DNA of 5,929 nucleotides from Candidatus Zixiibacteriota bacterium (GCA_030628225.1 DAOVRJ010000158.1:1-5929), one strand, 5' to 3'; positions 1-5,342 are shown, counted from the stretch's first letter. Translations and numbers: made by a program. Notes: generated by a model from the letters alone, not told the origin.

Positions 1-58
1 CTCCCACGTATGGGCGGATCCAGTCTCCCACGTACGGGCGGATCCAGTCTCCCAAGTA
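1..58. repeat. 24-bp in-frame tandem repeat inside the glycosyltransferase start
   Basis: Units lie at 1-24 and 25-48 and differ only at position 11 versus 35 (t/c). A partial third copy follows at 49-58 (9 of 10 bases match). On the minus strand each unit encodes GDWIRPYV and the single difference is synonymous (CCA/CCG). The array touches the window edge, so the copy number is unknown. Confidence 0.85.
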
Positions 59-175
59 TAAGAAATCAGCTTTCATGCCCAACCGCTGGAGCCCCTGTTG
101 GAGCATCAGCAGCCGGTGGTTGTATGCAAGATCCTTTTGGGCCGATTGAGTTCGCGAGACGAAAAGGACTTTCAT
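1..175 (-). CDS. N-terminus of a GT4-type glycosyltransferase (partial, runs off the window edge)
   Basis: About 58 codons are open from the ATG at 175 to the window edge. The product begins MKVLFVSRTQSAQKDLAYNH and continues through RLLMLQQGLQRLGMKADFLYLGDW. A short first beta strand (KVLFVSR) followed by an amphipathic helix and a second strand (KADFLYLG) is how GT-B group 1/GT4 glycosyltransferases start, with the first Rossmann fold that binds the acceptor. The start is decided by an AGGAGGAGG ribosome site at 192-184, 8 bases upstream. An ATG at 182 is too close to that site and in another frame. Residues after LYLG consist of tandem GDWIRPYV octapeptides encoded by a 24-bp repeat. Such a repeat is unusual in this fold and may continue outside the window. 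A sugar transfer role in polysaccharide synthesis is inferred; the catalytic half is not visible. Confidence 0.7.
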   Translation of the reverse strand, partial: MKVLFVSRTQSAQKDLAYNHRLLMLQQGLQRLGMKADFLYLGDWIRPYVGDWIRPYVG

Positions 176-419
176 ACTGCATTCCTCCTCCTAATAATGG
201 CCGCTATTAAGCGATCAACTCGACGATCCGAAACCCGCTTTTACCATCTCCAAAGGGATTTGCCCATCCTCCGTTTTTTGCCCAACATCTCTCGGACCCC
301 CGTGAGCACTCATTTCGGCTTGATTCCGGCCAGAACGTTGGCTTCCACGGCCACACAGCTCAAGCTATGGAATAGAAGTCGCTATCCAAACTTGTTAGGA
401 GCAGCGATATCTGTTAATG

Positions 420-425
420 ATTATA
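420..425 (-). promoter_or_regulatory. Possible -10 box (TATAAT) upstream of the glycosyltransferase
   Basis: A perfect TATAAT is read on the minus strand about 245 bases before the glycosyltransferase ATG. No good -35 hexamer lies 16-18 bases upstream (the best candidate resembles AAGAAA), so this is a weak call that could be chance in AT-rich DNA. If real, it would give the downstream glycosyltransferase its own promoter after the methyltransferase. Confidence 0.2.
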
Positions 426-460
426 CGGTTTTTTCAACAATATTTCTTGCCAAAACGAAT

Positions 461-468
461 ACCTCCTT
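461..468 (-). promoter_or_regulatory. Orphan consensus Shine-Dalgarno (AAGGAGGT) with only a 10-codon frame after it
   Basis: The minus strand reads AAGGAGGT, then 7 bases, then TTG GCA AGA AAT. That frame meets TAA after ten codons. The TTG frame is the same frame as the TGA that overlaps the glycosyltransferase ATG (ATGA at 175-172), 93 codons on. However, it holds four internal stops, about what random sequence gives. It may be the start of a destroyed gene or a chance match. Confidence 0.3.
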
Positions 469-549
469 ACGAGGGGAAAAGCATTACCAATCCAAGAATC
501 TAGAGACCAAAGTGGCTTACCTAGCTTAGGATTCCTAAATATCAAGGCA

Positions 550-1170
550 TTAAGGTGGTAAAAAATATAAGTGCTCATTAGTCACCTTAATGTTGCCATT
601 AAATATCTTAGAAAGTGTCTCAACTTCTTCTTCTATAAGAGGATATTCATCTGTTGTTCCTCTTCTCTTAATAAATAGAAACTTTTGCCTTTGATGTCCA
701 CCAGGCTTCCCAAATAGCAATCTCCTCAAAAACCGAAACATTAGAACTCTATCGCTGTTCTCACGGAAAAATGCTATTCCACCTGGTTTCAAAACCCGGT
801 AGATTTCCCTCCCTACTATCTCACAGTCAATGTGATGCAAAATAGCTGAACCATAAAGGATATCAAAAAAATTGTCTTCGTAAGACAAGTCACGAAAATC
901 CATAACATCTGCTTTAACCTTCACGTTGTTATATCTTGCCATTTCGCGAGCATTTTTCACAGCGGTTTCCGAAATATCAAAAGCATATGTTTCCGCTCCT
1001 TACTTAGCGGCTCGAACAGGCTCTTTTCCAGTTCCACATGAGCATATAAGGATTCGCTTTCCTTCGAAACTCTCAACACCGGGTATGGTAATTTTACCGC
1101 TTATTCTGCGAATTTGAACTTTTTTCCATTCTTCATCGTAGAATAGTCTTTCTCTTTCTTGAATAGGCAT
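550..1170 (-). pseudogene. Class I SAM-dependent methyltransferase (type 11), split by in-frame TAA
   Basis: The frame runs 206 codons from ATG 1170 to TAA 550, the usual size of a small UbiE/type-11 methyltransferase, with one internal TAA at 1002-1000 (codon 57). Motif I is ILICSCGTG (residues 40-48), the SAM-ribose acidic residue is D65 in YAFDIS, then VMDFRDL (89-95), FDILYGSAILHHID (102-115) and YRVLKPGGIAFFRE (124-137), all canonical. The stop falls directly after motif I, between RAAK and GAETY, where relatives would read something like AAKxGA. TAA is one base from sense codons such as TTA, CAA or AAA. The ATG at 1170 is preferred over TTG 1209 because GGAG sits 8 bases before it. The substrate is unknown; a glycan or lipid-linked sugar is inferred from the neighbours. 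The DNA is AT-rich relative to sat. Unless the stop is read through or is a sequence error, no active enzyme is made. Confidence 0.85.
1000..1002 (-). other. In-frame TAA within the methyltransferase (codon 57)
   Basis: The stop sits between motif I (CGTGKEPVRAAK) and the next strand (GAETYAFDIS), with correct spacing and frame on both sides. A single substitution explains it. Confidence 0.9.
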
Positions 1171-1175
1171 CTTTC

Positions 1176-1367
1176 TCACTCCCGCGTTTTCAGTTGTTCT
1201 GCCACCCAACGAGAATTAGACTTCCTCAAAAAAACAGTAAACACAGTTCCTGTTGCGGCCCAAATCGCTTGTGAGTAAAATTCCAGAAGCTTTTTAGTTT
1301 CATGGGTATTGCTAAACCCACAATCCTCAGCAGTCTTAGTATGTTTCCTATTTTCTTCCTTACTAAT
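1176..1367 (-). pseudogene. C-terminal fragment of an unidentified gene, cut by the insertion sequence
   Basis: An open frame of 63 codons runs from the IS edge to TGA 1178-1176, only 5 bases before the methyltransferase ATG. That spacing is what one expects of the preceding gene in an operon. The residues include KTAEDCGFSNTHETKKLLEF, then YSQAIWAATGTVFTVFLRKS, ending AEQLKTRE. A hydrophobic stretch (AIWAATGTVFTVFL) sits within charged flanks and could be one membrane helix or a buried helix. I do not recognise the family. Joining the flanks at the TAAT duplication puts the frame after GTG TAT TTC GCT (about 2961-2950), with a TGA two codons upstream of that GTG. So either the gene was short (about 67 residues) or it was already broken before the IS arrived. 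It shares the AT-rich composition of the methyltransferase. Confidence 0.5.
1364..1367. repeat. Target-site duplication, left copy (TAAT)
   Basis: TAAT here matches TAAT at 2945-2948 directly outside the right end. One unmatched t at 1368 separates it from the left inverted repeat, so the element may formally begin at 1368. Four bases in AT-rich DNA is modest evidence. Confidence 0.5.
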
Positions 1368-1368
1368 T

Positions 1369-1385
1369 GAGGGTGTTGAATAATT
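1369..1385 (+). repeat. Left terminal inverted repeat of the IS
   Basis: GAGGGTGTTGAATAATT pairs exactly with the reverse complement of 2928-2944, and the match ends at the next inward base (c versus t). The core GTTGAATAA (1375-1383) recurs three times near the other end. The last base of the repeat overlaps the transposase stop codon. Confidence 0.9.
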
Positions 1386-1418
1386 CAGTCATTGACTTTG
1401 GGGTAACTTTTTCTTCCC

Positions 1419-1430
1419 TGTTCTTTGAAA
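1419..1430 (+). repeat. Inner inverted repeat, left arm (TGTTCTTTGAAA)
   Basis: A 12-base exact inverted match to 2906-2917 lies about 50 bases in from the left IS end, against 27 bases from the right end. This arm is inside the transposase C-terminus, encoding the FKEQ stretch. Two such matches at the two ends suggest a bipartite recognition end, though a function is not shown. Confidence 0.5.
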
Positions 1431-1702
1431 TCAGCTATGGCATCGAGTACAGAGACGGTATCGTATAGGGTCACGTGGACTCTGACTGTATCTTTACCCA
1501 TTACCGTGAGAGTTTCTTCCATTCGGTAGCGATTGTTTTCCACATTGGCATAGGCTCTCTCGATGGCTGTGCGCAGCGTGATTAGCTTCTCATAGAGCTG
1601 GGTACCCGGGGACAAAGGTCCGAACTTTCTGTAACTGTCCTGAAAGTATGTGTAGACCAGTTTGCCTCGTTTATGTCTGTCTCTGGAGCGAAGATAGACA
1701 CA

Positions 1703-1705
1703 TTA
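1703..1705 (-). other. In-frame TAA within the transposase (codon 324)
   Basis: The same frame continues for 105 more codons with no other stop and includes the putative third catalytic acid. A single substitution explains it. Confidence 0.88.
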
Positions 1706-2701
1706 CTCCGCACCTCTTCTTTCGAGTTCGTCTGGCTGTTTTAGACAGCTATAGAGACACTGGTAACGAGTCCTTTTCAGTTTGTAGTCTATACCGGTTT
1801 TGTGGAGCTCAAAATGATATTTGCAACAGGGCACATAGTTGAGCGAAAAAGATCGAGGGCGCTTGATGTTCTTCTTGCGAATGATGACCGGAATGATCCC
1901 GAATTGTTCATAGATCTGTCGGTGAACATCCTCGCAGTCATATCCTTTATCGAGAATCAGGTATGCTACTGGTAGTGCGGGAAACACCCTTCGGAACTCT
2001 ACTAGCAGAGGAATAATCACCTGTTGGTCGAGCATATTGGCTGATTCTATGATACTGATCATAGGCAGACCGTTGAGGGTGTGCAGCATATGGGCCCGGT
2101 AACCCAGGGCATAGTGATAGCGATGGTGTTTTCTTCCGAAGGCCGCTTCGGTATCAGCGAAGCTGACTTCACCGCTGGCCTGACGTGTGATTCGGAAGGC
2201 GGAAACAGATCGAATAAAGGTGGAATCTCCAATTAAGATCAAACCAGCTTTAAGGTTCTTCGGCAGCACTGGCAATGGAGGCGCTAGCAATCCTTGCTGA
2301 TATGCGAAGCGGACATAACCAGAATGGATCTGAACAAACCCCTCCATACCAAGTGTCCTGCGAAAATGCGAAAGCGTCGTATGATGTGGCACGCCAAGAT
2401 CAAGTCCCACCAGATGACGATACAGGTCTGGTTCTCTGAGTTGCTTTTCCAAGAGCCGATAGGAACGAATGCCGCGTTTTATCTTTAGCACTTCTGCCAG
2501 GTAGCGGCTTCTCTGATAACCAGGGGGGCCGGATCCAGAAGAGATGTTTCTGAGCACCTGGTCGATAGAACCTGGATCGATGTTCAGGAAAAACTCTGCC
2601 AGCGAATTACCCCTGTCTTGGAGATCAACGTATCCTGAGGAGTAAAATCTAAATGGCAGTTTGATTTCTGGCATCTGTTAACCGTCCTTTCCAGTGTGTG
2701 T

Positions 2702-2768
2702 GTTGAATAATGACTGTTGAATAACTGGAGTTTCGTGCTAATATTTTAGCACATGAACGGTTGAATAA
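2702..2768 (+). repeat. Three internal copies of the terminal-repeat core GTTGAATAA
   Basis: Exact copies start at 2702, 2716 and 2760, all in the same orientation as the left terminal repeat (1375-1383). Spacings are 14 and 44 bases. They lie 28 to 94 bases upstream of the transposase ATG. The terminal match implies the transposase could bind here, which would place it over its own promoter. Confidence 0.7.
2735..2752 (-). promoter_or_regulatory. Palindrome overlapping a candidate transposase promoter
   Basis: GTGCTAA-TATT-TTAGCAC is a perfect 7-bp inverted repeat with a 4-base centre. On the minus strand it contains TGCTAAAAT (TAAAAT at 2748-2743), resembling an extended -10 box, about 69 bases before the transposase ATG; no good -35 is seen. 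It lies between the second and third GTTGAATAA copies. An operator or promoter role is inferred. Confidence 0.35.
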
Positions 2769-2905
2769 CCAGAAATCCTCAGAAAAAGATCAGGATACAC
2801 CTGAAAATGTGGGGTAACTTTTAGCTAAAACGGTCAAAAACGTGCCTTCTGGGCCAAAATTACTCCATATCATGGGCTAACTTGCCATTTGAACCATCTA
2901 TAAGT

Positions 2906-2917
2906 TTTCAAAGAACA
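2906..2917 (-). repeat. Inner inverted repeat, right arm (TTTCAAAGAACA)
   Basis: This is the exact inverted partner of 1419-1430, here in non-coding DNA 27 bases inside the right end. Confidence 0.5.
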
Positions 2918-2927
2918 AGAAGTTAAA

Positions 2928-2944
2928 AATTATTCAACACCCTC
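2928..2944 (-). repeat. Right terminal inverted repeat of the IS
   Basis: This is an exact 17-bp partner of 1369-1385. It is on the side from which the transposase is transcribed, about 250 bases before its start codon. Confidence 0.9.
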
Positions 2945-2948
2945 TAAT
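2945..2948. repeat. Target-site duplication, right copy (TAAT)
   Basis: This lies immediately outside the right inverted repeat and matches the left copy at 1364-1367. Confidence 0.5.
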
Positions 2949-3049
2949 AGCGAAATACACCTGTCAGAGCAAACCGCCATAACCGCAGATCAGTTGGCCA
3001 TTCAGAAATAGTCCCTTTTCGAATTTGTTCTTTCTGCTAACTTTCCCAA
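2949..3049. other. Short spacer between sat and the IS
   Basis: About 100 bases with no clear terminator (no stem followed by a U run on the minus strand). The frame that leads into the fragment at 1367-1176 is open from just after sat, except for one TGA 11 bases before the insertion point. It may be the original intergenic region plus the start of the disrupted gene. Confidence 0.4.
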
Positions 3050-4201
3050 TCACTCGACGAAAGGATTACCCGCGCTGACCAGAACCTCCGCTATCTCCGG
3101 TCTCATGATCTCCGGGGCCACCTGAACCCCCTCGGTGATGATGCCTCGTATCTTGGTCCCGCTGGGGCTGAGCCAGGAGCTCTTATCGTGGGGACAGGTC
3201 TTGGTCGTGGCCATGTTTTCACAGGCCTGACAGTAAAAAGAGTGCTCGAAGAAAAGGGGCTCAATTCCCAGGTCGGGGAAATCAGCGAAGATCCGGTGCG
3301 CGGCGTAGGTATCGTAGTAATCTCCAACACCGGCGTGATCCCGCCCGATGATGTGGTGAGTACAGCCGAAGTTCTTCCTCACGATGGCGTGGAAGATGGC
3401 CTCCTTGGGTCCAGCGTAACGCATCTGCCATGGTAAAATGCTCATCACCACCCTGTCCTGGGGATAGAAATCATCGATCAGTGTCTGATAGGCTTTGAGA
3501 ATAAGCTCATCGGTAAAATCGCCAGGCTTTTTCCTCCCGATCACTGGGTTGATGAACAACCCATCGCATATCTCCAGGGCACATTTCTGGATGTACTCAT
3601 GGGCTCTGTGGGGTGGATTTCGGGTCTGAAATGCCACCACCGTGTCCCATCCCTTCTGTTGGAATAGATAACGTGTTTCCTTAGGCGAGAGATCATATCG
3701 CTCATAGGGAGTTCTGATGTCCTCAAGCAAATCCACTTCGCCTGCCAGGAAGACGTCAGGATTGTCGAACAGCATCCGCACACCGGGGTGTTTCTCCTCG
3801 TCCGTGCCGAAAACGCCCCGGGCGATTTCTATCTTGTCGAACTTATATTTCTCCTGCAGATGTAGCAGGGCCAGAGGAGCTTTCCCTCCATCAGTCAGGA
3901 CAATGGTCTGCCCCTCTTTCAGATTCTCGGCCTGGGGTTCCTCAACGGCCAGCAGTATGGGAATGGTCCAGGCCAGCCCGTTGGTCAGGTGGCCCTCTGA
4001 GATGACACACTCCAAATCGGCGCTACCAAGGAACCCTTCCAGGGGACTGAACACTCCCCGGGCCAGGTTCTGGATCTCATAGATAGTATCCGGGGAAAGG
4101 ATCAGCTAAAACATTCCAGGGACCTCGGCTATGAACTCGGCGCTCCTTTCCGCGCTCAAGACTCGGTCTACCAATTTCCCGCCGTGAGGCTTTATCAGCA
4201 T
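3050..4201 (-). CDS. sat: ATP sulfurylase (sulfate adenylyltransferase), interrupted by in-frame TAG
   Basis: This enzyme joins sulfate and ATP to give adenosine 5'-phosphosulfate and pyrophosphate in the cytoplasm. The frame from ATG 4201 is 383 positions, the normal length of the homo-oligomeric form. It begins MLIKPHGGKLVDRVLS, has an AGGAG ribosome site 5 bases before the ATG, and continues through LARGVFSPLEGFLGSADLE. Nucleotide-binding motifs are intact: QTRNPPHRAH (192-201) and GRDHAGVG (286-293). C324, C327 and C336, followed by PH, form the zinc-type cluster, then SGTKIRG. Codon 32 (4108-4106) is TAG between PGMF and LILSPDTI, at a poorly conserved position. It is one base from CAG, AAG, TCG or TTG. 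Restart at GTG 4054 would give 334 residues lacking the N-terminal strand region, probably impaired. No APS kinase domain is fused. The gene lies 84 bases after the lipoprotein gene, probably in the same transcript. It may feed sulfation of the glycan or general sulfate metabolism. Family identity is near certain; functionality is not. Confidence 0.93.
4106..4108 (-). other. In-frame TAG within sat (codon 32)
   Basis: The frame is conserved on both sides: MLIKPHGGK before, LSPDTIYEIQNLARGVFSP after. The spacing between the halves is right for the family, so no base is gained or lost. I see no hairpin immediately after it that would mark a known recoding element. Confidence 0.9.
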
Positions 4202-4261
4202 GTTTTCTCCTTTCTTTCTGGTCTTTCCGGGACTCCTATAGGCTGCCTTTGGACTTAAGCT

Positions 4262-4282
4262 CCTCATCGGCCCACCGATGGG
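4262..4282 (-). other. Hairpin just after the lipoprotein stop codon
   Basis: CATCGG (4265-4270) and CCGATG (4275-4280) form a perfect 6-bp stem with a 4-base loop, extendable by two C-G pairs past one mismatch. It begins a few bases after TAA TAA. No U run follows, so it is not a classical intrinsic terminator. It may stabilise the mRNA end or set the lipoprotein-to-sat ratio. Confidence 0.4.
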
Positions 4283-4285
4283 TTA

Positions 4286-5311
4286 TTAGTCTATCCACTT
4301 GAAGACCCCTTCCCCCCAGGTGCCGGCATAAAGGGTGCGCGGATGAACCGAGCCCATAGCCAGTGCCTCCACATCTAAGTTAGTGAGCCCCTCATTCATC
4401 TCCTCCCAAGTTCCAGCGGCATTGCCACTTCTAAAAACTCCTCCGGCGGTGGCAGTATAGATCAGATCAGTATTGGAAAAATCCAGGACGATCACTTTCA
4501 CGTCACGGTTTCTCAACCCCTCGTTGGCGTCGGTCCAGTTCCCGGCGAAGTTGGTACTCTTGTAAATACCATTGTTTGAGGCAACGTATAAAATACTCGG
4601 ATCGACGGGATCAATCAGGACCCATGGGATCCTAATGGAAGGACCTCCGGGGGAAATCCCTTCAGCACTCGATGCCCAAGTTTCACCGCCATCCCCGCTT
4701 TTTCGGAAGTTGTTCCATTTCCCACCGGCATAAACGAGCTGGGAATTCTGAGGGTCTATGGCCAGGAAGGCCCGCGGGAGCCAGTCGACATTCGTCCACG
4801 ACGTGTCGGCGCCATCAAAACTCCTGTAGATGCCTTTCTCACAGCTCATAAAGAGTGTATCCGAATGGTTGGGATCTGTGGCGATACCGTAAATAGTGAG
4901 ATCAATTAAGCCCACATTTCTCTTTTTCCAGCTTTCGCCATCATCTTCACTTTTATAAACCCCCCCGCCTTTTGTGCCCACATACATCACATAGGCAAAC
5001 AGGGCGTCGAAGGCGATAACATCCATCTGGGTATAGGTCCAACCGCTATCAACTCGAGCCCATATTTGTCCACCATTGGCACTCTTATAAAGTCCATCCC
5101 AGGTGCCGGCAAAGAGAACTTTGGAATTGCTGGGGTGAACGATTAAGAACTGGATGTACAGGGATTCCAGGCCATTATTTATCGCCACCCACTGGTTGTG
5201 ATTTTCAGAGTCGGTTGGGAATTTGTCACAAGCAAGTAGCACAACAGAAAGCAAGCTCACCAGTAGAAGGTTCCAGAAAACCATCATCCCTTTATTCGAA
5301 TCAAGGCTCAT
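4286..5311 (-). CDS. Lipoprotein with a six-repeat Asp-box (BNR/sortilin-type) beta-propeller
   Basis: The product is 341 residues from ATG 5311. This start is chosen over upstream codons because GGAGG lies 9 bases before it and it directly precedes the signal peptide. A hydrophobic segment (VFWNLLLVSLLSVVLLAC, 11-28) ends in a lipobox with lipidated C28 followed by D29. Asp-boxes recur every 41-47 residues: SANGGQIW (77-84), SEDDGESW (121-128), SFDGADTSW (164-172, one residue longer), SGDGGETW (205-212), STNFAGNW (252-259) and SGNAAGTW (295-302). Each is preceded by a LYAGT..GVYKS-type strand and often followed by NEGL. The protein ends GEGVFKWID, probably closing the propeller. Such propellers bind glycans or proteins, or act as scaffolds; sialidase catalytic residues are not evident, so enzyme activity is not claimed. 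The gene starts 31 bases after the glycosyltransferase stop, consistent with one operon. An Asp after the Cys is an inner-membrane retention signal in enterobacteria; whether it applies here is unknown. It ends with tandem stops TAA TAA. Confidence 0.85.
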   Translation of the reverse strand: MSLDSNKGMMVFWNLLLVSLLSVVLLACDKFPTDSENHNQWVAINNGLESLYIQFLIVHPSNSKVLFAGTWDGLYKSANGGQIWARVDSGWTYTQMDVIAFDALFAYVMYVGTKGGGVYKSEDDGESWKKRNVGLIDLTIYGIATDPNHSDTLFMSCEKGIYRSFDGADTSWTNVDWLPRAFLAIDPQNSQLVYAGGKWNNFRKSGDGGETWASSAEGISPGGPSIRIPWVLIDPVDPSILYVASNNGIYKSTNFAGNWTDANEGLRNRDVKVIVLDFSNTDLIYTATAGGVFRSGNAAGTWEEMNEGLTNLDVEALAMGSVHPRTLYAGTWGEGVFKWID

Positions 5312-5342
5312 AATTTCTTTCCTCCTCCCCAAACAGTAACTC

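Larger units (their letters stand above)
176..549. other. Gene-free interval between the methyltransferase and the glycosyltransferase
   Basis: No convincing gene is seen. On the minus strand every frame carries several stops. A 143-codon plus-strand frame crosses it (98-529), but it resembles no family I know, starts inside the real minus-strand glycosyltransferase gene and has no ribosome site. What the interval holds is an orphan AAGGAGGT at 468-461, a TATAAT at 425-420 (minus sense), a 13-base inverted repeat TTAGGATTCCTAA at 526-538, and the glycosyltransferase ribosome site. It may be the eroded remains of a gene once lying between its neighbours, or a promoter-bearing spacer. Confidence 0.45.
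1385..2674 (-). pseudogene. DDE transposase split by one in-frame TAA
   Basis: ATG 2674 to TGA 1385 gives 429 positions in one frame, with a single TAA at 1705-1703 (codon 324). An N-terminal helical domain holds PGYQRSRYLAEVLKIKRGIR (residues 51-70) and LEKQLREPDLYRHLVGLDLG (75-94), the style of IS4/IS5-type transposases. The RNase H-like core follows: first Asp D150 in LILIGDST, second Asp D242 in YLILDKGYD, and a likely third acid E372 in LRTAIERAYANVE, which lies beyond the stop. Both halves keep clear homology-like character and the intervening CVYLRSRDRHKRGKLVYT stretch is open, so the stop looks like a single substitution. The truncated 323-residue product would lack the catalytic Glu. 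Start support is moderate: AGGA lies 10 bases before the ATG. The gene probably catalyses cut-and-paste movement in intact relatives. Confidence 0.88.
2675..2927. other. Non-coding IS segment between transposase and right end
   Basis: No open frame of note. It contains three GTTGAATAA repeats, an 18-base palindrome overlapping a possible promoter, a 12-base perfect palindrome TTTTAGCTAAAA (2819-2830), and TGGGGTAACTTTT at 2810-2822, which recurs directly at 1399-1412 near the other end of the element. It is longer than the usual leader of a compact IS, and its repeats suggest transposase binding or self-regulation. Confidence 0.6.
1369..2944 (-). mobile_element. Complete insertion sequence, about 1.58 kb, IS4/IS5-like DDE type
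   Basis: Both ends carry the same perfect 17-bp inverted repeat (GAGGGTGTTGAATAATT inward). Between them lies one minus-strand DDE transposase that nearly fills the element; its stop codon overlaps the first base of the left repeat at 1385. TAAT flanks both sides (1364-1367 and 2945-2948), fitting a 4-bp target duplication, with one extra t at 1368 on the left. A 253-base non-coding stretch lies upstream of the transposase and holds repeats of the terminal core. I cannot assign a named IS group without a database. The transposase has an in-frame stop, so this copy may be unable to move by itself, although its ends look intact. Confidence 0.85.

Noticed and set aside
1-58. CRISPR array
   Set aside because: The units are contiguous with no spacers and stay in frame with a protein; this is a coding tandem repeat.
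10-210. 66-codon plus-strand frame with a GGSSLP repeat
   Set aside because: It is the antisense of the 24-bp repeat in the glycosyltransferase start. The minus strand has the good ribosome site and a family-like N-terminus.
98-529. 143-codon plus-strand open frame
   Set aside because: It starts within the minus-strand glycosyltransferase gene, has no ribosome site, shows no recognisable motif, and opposes all neighbours. It is probably a chance frame in a gene-free stretch.
2819-2830. TTTTAGCTAAAA palindrome as an operator
   Set aside because: A perfect 12-base palindrome in AT-rich DNA is easily chance, with no promoter next to it; it is mentioned only in the IS non-coding entry.
3103-4082. 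Other open frames inside sat (3103-3330 and 3541-3783 minus, 3188-3436 and 3717-4082 plus)
   Set aside because: All overlap the clearly conserved ATP sulfurylase frame and show no family features of their own.
1000-4108. Alternative genetic code with TAA and TAG read as glutamine
   Set aside because: The lipoprotein ends in tandem TAA TAA, and the terminal glycosyltransferase and methyltransferase end in TAA at sensible lengths. No bacterial precedent fits, and glutamine is not specially favoured at the three sites.
4262-4282. Intrinsic terminator between the lipoprotein and sat
   Set aside because: The stem is short and no U run follows; it was kept only as a hairpin of unknown role.
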